From Sporomusa sp. (GTDB lineage: Bacteria; Bacillota_C; Negativicutes; Sporomusales; Sporomusaceae), in contig JAQSXM010000236.1 in the NCBI GenBank assembly GCA_029256645.1, positions 1-6,587 on the forward strand: 6,587 nucleotides of DNA. Reading direction: 5' to 3'. The notes below the pieces were generated by a model. It searched no databases, was not told the origin of the DNA, and was given only the letters and a program-made list of their open reading frames with translations. Positions within the stretch are counted from its first letter, which is position 1, and every line of letters starts with the position of its first letter. A program made the position numbers and the translations under genes. Positions 1 to 5,625 of the stretch are shown one piece after another.

Positions 1-589
1 CGGCGTAAATCAGGGCAAACTTGCTAACATCAAATGGTTTCGACAGGATGTCACTTGACATGTCAGCACTGAGCGGTACGACCCCGGTGTCAGGGAAATT
101 CTGCCACGCTGTGCCAAAGATGGTATTGTTGGAGGTAATGTGCAGGTAGGCTGTATCAGCATCATATTGCAGTTTATCAACGGCCGGTATACTGCGGTAA
201 TTCCCCGCTTTGGCTGAAGCAGCAACAAATACCTCGCCCAGCCTTTCCGCTTCAGCGTAGGCTTTCTCGGACCAGACCCCAGTCATAACATAACCCGCTT
301 TTGTGCCTGCCGGCAAGAAGTTTAGCGGCACCATTGCAAACTGGAGGCTGGCACCACCCTGGAGAAATAGCACCTCATAGCCGGCCGGGATCGCCAGTAG
401 TTCTTTTAATAGCTCAATTGCCCGGTTATGTACTGCCTCATACTCTTTGCTGCGGTGACTCAGTTCCATCACCGACATGCCTGTACCATTAAAATCAAGT
501 AGTTCTGCCTGCGCTTTCTGCAGTGCTGTAAGCGGCAGCGCAGCTGGTCCGGCATTAAAGTTATATACTCTTTTACTCTTCATTTCCAT
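1..589 (-). CDS. serC: Phosphoserine aminotransferase SerC, N-terminal 196 residues (partial, runs off the left edge)
   Basis: SerC is a PLP-dependent class V-fold aminotransferase that converts 3-phosphohydroxypyruvate plus glutamate to phosphoserine (serine synthesis); it also acts on the equivalent vitamin B6 intermediate in some bacteria. Family signatures read directly: [11 protein letters not shown] (residues 9-19), the SHRSKEY substrate-binding segment (44-50), the GGAS phosphate-cofactor loop (78-81), GVWSEKA with the ring-stacking Trp (104-110), TSNNTIFGT (152-160) and the SADMSSD aspartate segment (174-180). The sequence stops just before where the PLP lysine is expected, so that residue is outside the window; the family is about 360 residues long. 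The start is the ATG at 589-587: GAGG at 600-597 lies 7 nt upstream. An in-frame ATG two codons later (583-581) is the alternative. It is expressed from its own promoter through a serine T-box leader. serA often follows serC in Firmicutes, but that would lie off the window. Confidence 0.96.
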   Translation of the reverse strand, partial: MEMKSKRVYNFNAGPAALPLTALQKAQAELLDFNGTGMSVMELSHRSKEYEAVHNRAIELLKELLAIPAGYEVLFLQGGASLQFAMVPLNFLPAGTKAGYVMTGVWSEKAYAEAERLGEVFVAASAKAGNYRSIPAVDKLQYDADTAYLHITSNNTIFGTAWQNFPDTGVVPLSADMSSDILSKPFDVSKFALIYA

Positions 590-602
590 AAAATCACCTC
601 AT

Positions 603-644
603 AAAAAGCTCGCCCCTACATGGTACTATTATGTATGAGGCGAG
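603..644 (-). terminator. Second terminator-like hairpin between the T-box and the serC ribosome binding site
   Basis: On the minus strand, bases 644-631 pair with 621-609 to form 13 base pairs (one G-U, one bulged A at 636) around a 9-nt loop, followed by C and a run of five T (607-603). It has the form of an intrinsic terminator but lies after the T-box terminator and ends only three bases before the GAGG ribosome binding site (600-597). Its left arm contains CCTCAT (640-635), complementary to ATGAGG (602-597), which includes the ribosome binding site. It could therefore be a second attenuator, an mRNA-stabilising 5' hairpin or part of a translational switch. The pairing is seen in the sequence; its role is inference. 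Confidence 0.55.
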
Positions 645-692
645 ACAAATATCTACAGCGCCCCGCTAAACCATAAACAATCTCAAAATACA

Positions 693-919
693 CAAAAAAC
701 CCTCATCCCACTATAGGGACGAGAGCTATTTCCCGCGTTGCCACCCATGTTGCCTTCCGGCCAACTTTTGCCGCTATACCGGGCGGACCCCGTCAGATTC
801 ATCATCAGCCACTTCCAGGCGGAATCAATTGTTACTCACGCCAGCTCACACCAACTGCCAGCTCTCTGAAGATTGTAACCAATTAACTTCCTGTTCATCA
901 TGTTAAGCTAATTAACTTG
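693..919 (-). promoter_or_regulatory. Serine-specific T-box riboswitch (leader of serC)
   Basis: The leader RNA senses uncharged tRNA-Ser and lets transcription continue into serC when charged tRNA is scarce. Visible parts, 5' to 3' on the minus strand: the stem I base CAGG (893-890) pairing with CCTG (819-816); an upper stem I helix GTTAC/GTAAC (about 879-875 with 835-831); the conserved AGAGAGC...GGTGTGAGC distal part of stem I (about 867-844); the specifier codon UCC (823-821), followed by the usual purine G820; a stem III-like hairpin (about 766-750); and the T-box core GGGTGGCAACGCGG (746-733). In the core, UGGC pairs with an acceptor end GCCA, which fits the G discriminator base of bacterial tRNA-Ser. 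Specifier and discriminator thus agree on serine independently. UUC (Phe), shifted by one base, would be followed by C rather than a purine and does not fit the downstream gene. The 5' end is estimated from the promoter. Confidence 0.93.
694..723 (-). terminator. T-box intrinsic terminator
   Basis: CTCGTCCC (723-716) pairs with GGGATGAG (709-702), one G-U pair, 6-nt loop, then GG and six T (699-694). The 5' arm carries the GTCCC that in the alternative fold pairs with the GGG of the T-box core (746-744) to form the antiterminator, which is the standard T-box arrangement. Confidence 0.92.
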
Positions 920-925
920 TTTTTG

Positions 926-954
926 ATTATACATTATACGCCATCCGCAGTCAA
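926..954 (-). promoter_or_regulatory. Sigma-A promoter of serC
   Basis: TTGACT (954-949) and a perfect TATAAT (931-926) are separated by exactly 17 nt on the minus strand. Transcription would begin near 919, just upstream of the T-box stem I. The promoter sits only about 20 bp beyond the cca stop codon, where no clear terminator is seen, so some read-through from the upstream unit is possible. Confidence 0.85.
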
Positions 955-975
955 GTGTGCTCAGGCAAAAAACTT

Positions 976-2397
976 TCAAAAAGGTTCCGGCTGTTTTTTA
1001 GCCATACGCCGGACACGAGCGTCAAGGGCAGCAACCAGCGCATTACGGGTATTGCTTAGTTGTCCGGCTTGAATTCGTTCCAGCAGATTCTGCTGAAAGC
1101 TGCCAACACCAGGACCACCGCCAATTTTGGCAGCAATCTCCTGGCCACACAGTCTAAGCTGTTCCGGGAAAAATGGTACTTCCTGCATAAGATTACTGGT
1201 GATTTCCTTTACAGTTTCCAGCCCGGCCAGTTTAGGTTGAGTGTGACCGGCCAACCGGTCGGCCTGATGTAAGATAAATAGCTGCGTCAAAGCAGCAGTG
1301 AATTGACTGCTGCTTTTAAAATCACCAGCCAGACGTTTGAGCCATCTTAATACAGCTTTACGCTCTGCTTCCGGGAAAACCAGGTGCTGGCGAATGAGCC
1401 ACCCCACCCGTTCAAAGACCCGGCGTTCTACCCGTAATCTTGCCAGGATAGCTATAGCTGTCTGTGACCCAGCCTTATCGTGGCCGGGATCAGACGGCTG
1501 GCCCTCTCGATTCACAGTCCTTATTCCCGGCCAGCCTTTCGCAACATCATGCAACAGCGCACCCCAGCGCAGGCTGGGCTCCGGCGCTATCAATTCAACA
1601 GTGGCAAGCGTATGACGCCAAGCATCGTACCGATGATATTTCGGGTTTTGTGGTAATTCATTTAGGTGCTCAAGCTCCGGTAGAATCGGTATACTATATG
1701 TCCGCCCCTGTTCTTTGGCCTGGCAGGCAGCTCCCAGCAACCCGGTTTTACGCAGTACCTCAAGACCCAGTGAGGCAAAGTCAGCCAGCAGTGTTTTTTC
1801 GATTTCGCTCCGCACCCGCTCCACTGACAACCCATTTACCCGGCCCAGATTGGCTGAAATTGCAGCCATTGTACCACTTTCGATGGTAAAACCAAAACGG
1901 GCGGCAAAGCGGGCGGCCCGAAACATCCGCAGACCATCCTCGGCAAACCGGTTATGGGGATTACCCACTGTGCGAATCAGCTTGGCTGCCAGATCTTGCT
2001 GTCCCCCAAACAGATCGACAATCCTGCCATCAGTCCCCATAGCCATTGCATTGATCGTAAAGTCGCGCCTGGCCAGATCTTCGGCCAGGTTCACCCCAAA
2101 TTCAACAGCTTCCGGCCGGTGACTGTCAGCGCCATAGCGTTCGCAACGAAATGTCGCTACCTCATAGTTACGCTCATTAGCTACAATAATAACCACCCCA
2201 AAAGCAGCCCCCACAGTGATAGCCCGCCAGCCTTGGCGTACTGAAATAGCAATGATCTCAGCCGGAATTGCACTTGTAGTCAAATCAATATCAACAGGCT
2301 CTATACCGCGAACAATATCCCGCACTGCACCGCCCACTATATATACTTCATACCCCGCAGCGGCAAGCACCTTCATGATTTCTCCGGCTGTTTCCAT
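976..2397 (-). CDS. cca: CCA tRNA nucleotidyltransferase / poly(A) polymerase family protein with HD domain
   Basis: A class II tRNA nucleotidyltransferase of 473 residues that adds or repairs the 3' CCA end of tRNAs in the cytoplasm. Numbering from the chosen start: the nucleotide-binding VGGAVRD motif (21-27); the metal-binding DID pair (36-38); the RRDFTINAMA motif (110-119); the EDGLRMFRAARF helix (153-164), equivalent to the EDxxR nucleotide-selecting motif; and an HD phosphohydrolase-type domain with H262, H283-D284 and H306. The start is the ATG at 2397-2395, because AAAGGAG (2412-2406) sits 8 nt upstream. An ATG at 2424 would add nine residues but has no better site and would overlap the upstream gene. 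The gap to the ABC gene is only 13 nt and the ribosome binding site overlaps that gene's stop codon, so the two are probably cotranscribed and coupled. It is longer than B. subtilis-type enzymes (about 400 residues), mainly because of the HD part. An A-adding or poly(A) polymerase activity cannot be excluded by reading alone. Confidence 0.93.
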   Translation of the reverse strand: METAGEIMKVLAAAGYEVYIVGGAVRDIVRGIEPVDIDLTTSAIPAEIIAISVRQGWRAITVGAAFGVVIIVANERNYEVATFRCERYGADSHRPEAVEFGVNLAEDLARRDFTINAMAMGTDGRIVDLFGGQQDLAAKLIRTVGNPHNRFAEDGLRMFRAARFAARFGFTIESGTMAAISANLGRVNGLSVERVRSEIEKTLLADFASLGLEVLRKTGLLGAACQAKEQGRTYSIPILPELEHLNELPQNPKYHRYDAWRHTLATVELIAPEPSLRWGALLHDVAKGWPGIRTVNREGQPSDPGHDKAGSQTAIAILARLRVERRVFERVGWLIRQHLVFPEAERKAVLRWLKRLAGDFKSSSQFTAALTQLFILHQADRLAGHTQPKLAGLETVKEITSNLMQEVPFFPEQLRLCGQEIAAKIGGGPGVGSFQQNLLERIQAGQLSNTRNALVAALDARVRRMAKKQPEPF

Positions 2398-2410
2398 AAC
2401 GTCGACTCCT

Positions 2411-3250
2411 TTAACTGCTGACACGCCGACCAGTCAATTCAACAAATACATCCTCCAGATTGGTATGGCGCAGTGTTGTATTTGTTGCCAATGTCCCAGC
2501 AAATGCCGCAGCTTCACTCCGGCTGGTAAAGAAACGATACTGCGTACCTTCGCTCTCAGTCCACTCCACTACGTAGTTGCCTAAACGCTCACAGAGCGCC
2601 CTTGGACTGTTGAGTGCAATTAATTGACCTTTTTCCATGATGGCAACACGCTGACAGAGATTCTCAGCCTCTTCAATATAGTGGGTAGTCAGGAGAACTG
2701 TCAATCCATCAGAATTCATCCGGCGAATAAGATCCCACAGCCGGCGTCTTACCTGAGGGTCAAGCCCAACGGTGGGTTCATCCAAAAACAACACCTGCGG
2801 CCTGTGCAGGAGTGCCCGGGCGATCATCAACCGCCGTTTCATACCCCCTGAGAAAGTATTCACCATATCATTACCGCGTTCTGTAAGCTCGACATAATCC
2901 AGCAATTCTTTGATCCGCTGTTCCCTTAGGGCGTTGGGCATATGGTGCAGGCGCCCATGTAAATCAAGGTTCTCCCTGGCAGTCAAGTCAATGTCAAGAT
3001 TTAAATGCTGCGGTACAACGCCAATAACTGATTTGACTGCCAGCTCATCTAGCGGCAGCCGCCAACCGTTAATACTAATATCGCCGGCTGTTGGCCGGGT
3101 AAGCATGGTCAGAATTCGTATTGTTGTAGTTTTTCCGGCGCCGTTAGGACCAAGCAAACCGAAGGTTTCCCCCTGCGCAATCTTTAGATTCAGGTTATTT
3201 ACGGCTATACGTTCACCGAATTTTTTTATTAAACCATTAATGTAAATCAT
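2411..3250 (-). CDS. ABC transporter ATP-binding protein, DrrA/ABC-2 export type
   Basis: A 279-residue cytoplasmic ATPase subunit of an ABC exporter. Motifs in order: Walker A GPNGAGKT (34-41), Q-loop Q81, signature FSGGMKRR (133-140), Walker B VLFLDEPT with D157 and E158 (153-160), D-loop GLDP (162-165) and switch histidine H190. All residues needed for ATP hydrolysis are present. The C-terminal extension ends with NLEDVFVELTGR, typical of DrrA-like subunits that pair with ABC-2 permeases for drugs, lipids or polysaccharides. The start chosen is the ATG at 3250-3248, with GAGG (3261-3258) 7 nt upstream; an in-frame TTG at 3265 would add five residues but would place that ribosome binding site inside the gene. 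No permease gene lies next to it: cca follows downstream and a divergent signalling gene lies upstream. Substrate unknown. Confidence 0.93.
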   Translation of the reverse strand: MIYINGLIKKFGERIAVNNLNLKIAQGETFGLLGPNGAGKTTTIRILTMLTRPTAGDISINGWRLPLDELAVKSVIGVVPQHLNLDIDLTARENLDLHGRLHHMPNALREQRIKELLDYVELTERGNDMVNTFSGGMKRRLMIARALLHRPQVLFLDEPTVGLDPQVRRRLWDLIRRMNSDGLTVLLTTHYIEEAENLCQRVAIMEKGQLIALNSPRALCERLGNYVVEWTESEGTQYRFFTSRSEAAAFAGTLATNTTLRHTNLEDVFVELTGRRVSS

Positions 3251-3330
3251 CAAATAACCTCGCAAAAATTATATTGCTGATATTTTCAACAGCAGCTGCA
3301 TTAACTCCTGCCTGCTATAAATTCCCCTTC

Positions 3331-3344
3331 AGGACCAAAGTCCT
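3331..3344. repeat. Perfect inverted repeat AGGAC-CAAA-GTCCT in the divergent intergenic region
   Basis: Five-base arms (3331-3335 and 3340-3344) flank a 4-base spacer, midway between the divergent ABC and PAS-GGDEF-EAL genes. It could be an operator for either gene or a small hairpin. There is no T-run after it on either strand, so it is not a terminator. The regulator is unknown. Confidence 0.45.
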
Positions 3345-3365
3345 ATATAGTCAAATTAGTACCAA

Positions 3366-3374
3366 TGTTATGAT
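3366..3374 (+). promoter_or_regulatory. Possible extended -10 promoter of the PAS-GGDEF-EAL gene
   Basis: TGTTATGAT matches the extended -10 form TGn plus a 5/6 TATAAT hexamer. No good -35 hexamer is found 16-18 nt upstream, which an extended -10 can tolerate. Transcription would start near 3381, leaving a leader of about 30 nt that contains the AGGAGG ribosome binding site. Confidence 0.4.
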
Positions 3375-3411
3375 AAAATTGTATAAGAATTTTTAGGAGG
3401 TAAATCCGGGT

Positions 3412-5127
3412 GTGACTCAACTAGACTCTAACCTTGACGAATTTCAACAGATATTTAATTCTGCTGCTGACGGCATGTGTGTTATTGCCCGTGATTTCAC
3501 TGTACTCAGAGTGAATGATGCCTTTACTGCAATGACCGGTTTCACCCGGGAACAAGCGATTGGTAAAAAATGCTATATGATAACACCTGATCCGTGTTGC
3601 CAAACCCCATCTTGCCCTATGCTTCAAATCGCAGAATCGCTACAAGGTCTTGAGCGTGATGTTACTTTAAAAAACTGTGCCGGAGACGAAATAGATTGTA
3701 TACTAACAGCCACACCGTTACTAAACCCAGCACGTAAACTTACCGGCATTCTCACATGCATAAAAGATATTACTGGACGAAAACGCTTTGAACGAGAGCT
3801 TATTACCGTTAATCAGAAGCTGGAGAAAAAGGTTACCGACCGCACGCACGCGCTCAAAGAACAGGAAGATCAACTTGTCAAACTGCTGTATACCGACACG
3901 CTGACCAGTCTCCCTAATCGCTTACGCTTGCTACGGGATGTTGCCAAATCCAAAGTGCCTGTTGTGGCTCTTGTTAATATTGACGACTTTGAACAAATAA
4001 ACAATTTTTACGGATATGCTGAAGGCGATTTCATTCTCGTTAGCCTGGCACGCCTGCTATTGGACATTCTACCCAATCCAGCCTATACACTTTATAAAAT
4101 GCATGCTGATGAATACGCAATCTTTCTTGATGCTCAAACCGCTGCTAATCTGCCTATGATTTTAGATGACTTTGAACAACTGGCAAAACATATTGCCACA
4201 ACAATCCTTGCCACCCGGTTTTCAAGCAATCATCAGGAGGTCTTGTTACGAGTAACTACCGGTATCGCCTTTGCGGCCAGTGTTGATCCAAAAAGTCTGG
4301 TTATCAAGGCTGATATCGCTTTGCGTGAGGCCCGTGCAGCGCGCAAACCTTATCTCTTTTTTAGAGAGGCAGATGGCATAGACGCCCGCTACCAAAATAA
4401 TATTAAATGGGCGAAATTACTGCAGGAAGCCATTAAATATGACCGCATTATCCCGTATTTTCAGCCAATATATGATCATCGGAATCCTAATAATCGTCAT
4501 TACGAAGTGCTGGCCCGGCTGGCCGATAATCGCGGAACCATTATCTCCCCTTATCAGTTTATCGATCTTGCCAAAGCCACCAGACAGTATCCGGCTATTA
4601 CCAAAGCCATTATTCAGAAATCTTTTTCACTATTTAAAGACCTGCCTAACGAAATATCCATCAACCTCGACGTAGAAGATATGCTCGACCTTCAGACAAC
4701 CACGATGATTCAAGAACAACTGGAAAAATACAATATGAACCACAAAGTGGCTTTTGAAGTGTTGGAAAACCACAGTCTGGAGAATCATACCGCTGCCGTT
4801 CAATTTTTAAAAACGTTAAAAAAGGCCGGCTGCAAATTAGCTGTTGATGATTTTGGTTCAGGCTATTCTAACTTCGCCTATGTTCTGTCGCTTGACTTTG
4901 ATTATCTAAAAATTGACGCCTCTCTAATTAGAAATATTGATCAGGATGCCAATTCACAATCTATTGTCAAAAGCATTGTTGCTTTTGCCCAGGATATGGG
5001 TATTAAGACAGTTGCTGAGTTTGTCCACTCTGAGTCCGTATTTACAACTGTCCAGCAGTATAATATTGATTTTTCTCAGGGTTATTATATTGCCAAACCA
5101 AGTCCATGGCTGCTTAATGACAAATAG
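3412..5127 (+). CDS. PAS-GGDEF-EAL protein: probable c-di-GMP phosphodiesterase with degenerate cyclase domain
   Basis: A 571-residue protein with no clear membrane segment, so probably cytosolic. Domains: PAS (about 8-125, ending in the PAC-like CIKDITGRKR), a helical/coiled linker (about 126-158), GGDEF (about 159-320, opening with DTLTSLPNR at 162-170), and EAL (about 332-568). The GGDEF signature is HADEY (232-236) and the upstream RxxD inhibitory-site position reads NPAY, so cyclase activity and product inhibition are both probably lost; the domain may still bind GTP as a regulator. The EAL domain keeps the residues needed for c-di-GMP hydrolysis: E365 (in EVL), N418, E449, D479-D480 (DDFGSGYS), K500, E536 and Q556. 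The PAS domain has a cysteine cluster, C54, C62, C63, C68, which could bind a metal or sense redox state. The start is GTG: AGGAGG (3395-3400) lies 11 nt upstream and an in-frame TAG at 3394 excludes a longer form. It stands alone on the plus strand. Confidence 0.93.
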   Translation: MTQLDSNLDEFQQIFNSAADGMCVIARDFTVLRVNDAFTAMTGFTREQAIGKKCYMITPDPCCQTPSCPMLQIAESLQGLERDVTLKNCAGDEIDCILTATPLLNPARKLTGILTCIKDITGRKRFERELITVNQKLEKKVTDRTHALKEQEDQLVKLLYTDTLTSLPNRLRLLRDVAKSKVPVVALVNIDDFEQINNFYGYAEGDFILVSLARLLLDILPNPAYTLYKMHADEYAIFLDAQTAANLPMILDDFEQLAKHIATTILATRFSSNHQEVLLRVTTGIAFAASVDPKSLVIKADIALREARAARKPYLFFREADGIDARYQNNIKWAKLLQEAIKYDRIIPYFQPIYDHRNPNNRHYEVLARLADNRGTIISPYQFIDLAKATRQYPAITKAIIQKSFSLFKDLPNEISINLDVEDMLDLQTTTMIQEQLEKYNMNHKVAFEVLENHSLENHTAAVQFLKTLKKAGCKLAVDDFGSGYSNFAYVLSLDFDYLKIDASLIRNIDQDANSQSIVKSIVAFAQDMGIKTVAEFVHSESVFTTVQQYNIDFSQGYYIAKPSPWLLNDK

Positions 5128-5183
5128 CAGGTTAACTGAACATGTATTTCAATATTATCCAATAATTATGCAACTAATTTATA

Positions 5184-5213
5184 AAATAAAAAAGGCCTCC
5201 GTTTTAGGAAGCC
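5184..5213 (-). terminator. Intrinsic terminator of the C-x-P repeat protein gene
   Basis: On the minus strand, GGCTTCC (5213-5207) pairs with GGAGGCC (5200-5194), one G-U pair and a 6-nt loop, followed by TTTTTTATTTT. It begins 20 bases after the stop codon. On the plus strand the same hairpin has no T-run after it, so it would serve the convergent PAS-GGDEF-EAL gene only weakly. Confidence 0.85.
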
Positions 5214-5232
5214 CAATTTATCTTCCAGTTAA

Positions 5233-5505
5233 TTATATCGGGTAGCACGGACGCGGATAACACCGGCGCCACGGGTAACAACCTTGGCGTGGATAACAGT
5301 GACGGCGCGGACGGCAGCCATAATCCCGCGGGTAGCAATTGCGCCGTGGGAAACACCCAAAGCCAAATCCTAAACCCAAACCAAGTATAAAGGGTAGCAA
5401 CTGTCTATCGTTTCTTATCTTAGCTTCGTCTTCCCACTCATCTTCATCATCGTCCCATTCCTCAATATCGGGTTCTTCCCAATAAGGATGTTTGTTATTA
5501 GGCAC
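5233..5505 (-). CDS. Small protein with acidic N-terminus and seven C-x-P hexad repeats, function unknown
   Basis: This 90-residue protein is not recognised as a named family. Three parts are visible: an acidic head (residues 10-27, mostly D, E and W); a short hydrophobic glycine-rich stretch LLPFILGLGLGFGFG (36-50), rather short and Gly-rich for a classical membrane helix; and a basic tail with seven cysteines at 51, 57, 64, 70, 76, 82 and 87, each starting a C-[Y/F/R]-P unit followed mostly by arginines. No cleavable signal peptide is seen. It is probably real: AAGGAGG (5520-5514) lies 8 nt before the GTG start and a good terminator follows. Cys/Tyr/Arg-rich small proteins of this look occur among spore coat and surface components of Firmicutes, where tyrosines and cysteines are cross-linked, but that role is only inferred. 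A metal-binding role is another option. A longer leader with two hairpins precedes it. Confidence 0.75.
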   Translation of the reverse strand: MPNNKHPYWEEPDIEEWDDDEDEWEDEAKIRNDRQLLPFILGLGLGFGFGCFPRRNCYPRDYGCRPRRHCYPRQGCYPWRRCYPRPCYPI

Positions 5506-5535
5506 CTACAACTCCTCCTTTAACCTCTCACTCCT

Positions 5536-5586
5536 CGAACTAAATTCGCCCCCTTGCTTCATTAGGGTATCGCTCCGAAGTCAAAG
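5536..5586 (-). promoter_or_regulatory. Candidate structured 5' leader of the C-x-P repeat protein gene
   Basis: In the 120-bp gap upstream of the small gene, the minus strand can form a 9-bp stem, CTTTGACTTC (5586-5577, one A bulged) with GAAGCAAGG (5560-5552), enclosing a 16-nt loop. A short CGAA/TTCG hairpin follows (5548-5545 with 5539-5536), then a purine-rich run leads into the AAGGAGG ribosome binding site. No known riboswitch class is recognised. There is no T-run, so any control would be on translation or mRNA stability. The promoter is unclear; a TATTAT at 5606-5601 lacks a -35 partner. Confidence 0.3.
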
Positions 5587-5625
5587 CTCACTTACACTAC
5601 ATAATATGCAGATTAATTTTTTTGG

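Noticed and set aside
933..938. A first TATAAT (minus strand) near the serC promoter
   Set aside because: It lies only 10 nt from the TTGACT hexamer; the second TATAAT at 931-926 has the proper 17-nt spacing.
1464..1889. 141-residue plus-strand open frame opposite cca
   Set aside because: It is antisense to conserved cca coding sequence, has no recognisable domain, and its composition is what the reverse of a GC-biased gene gives.
2216..2584. 122-residue plus-strand open frame spanning the cca/ABC junction
   Set aside because: It overlaps two well-supported genes on the other strand and its product is low-information; it is a shadow frame.
3349..3354. TTGACT on the minus strand as a -35 for the ABC-cca unit
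   Set aside because: The hexamer 17 nt downstream is TGAAGG, and no acceptable -10 lies at 16-18 nt.
3251..3411. A c-di-GMP riboswitch upstream of the PAS-GGDEF-EAL gene
   Set aside because: The leader after the likely start site is only about 30 nt and shows none of the conserved c-di-GMP-I or -II riboswitch core.
4439..4675. 78-residue plus-strand frame inside the EAL domain
   Set aside because: It is a +1/+2 shadow of the well-supported phosphodiesterase gene on the same strand, without its own ribosome binding site.
5233..5330. Short DNA repeats resembling a CRISPR or tandem repeat array
   Set aside because: They are imperfect, about 18 nt apart and in frame; they are simply the codons of the C-x-P protein repeats.
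5579..5584. TTGACT on the minus strand as a -35 for the C-x-P repeat gene
   Set aside because: The expected -10 position reads TGAAGC, and the hexamer is part of the predicted leader stem.
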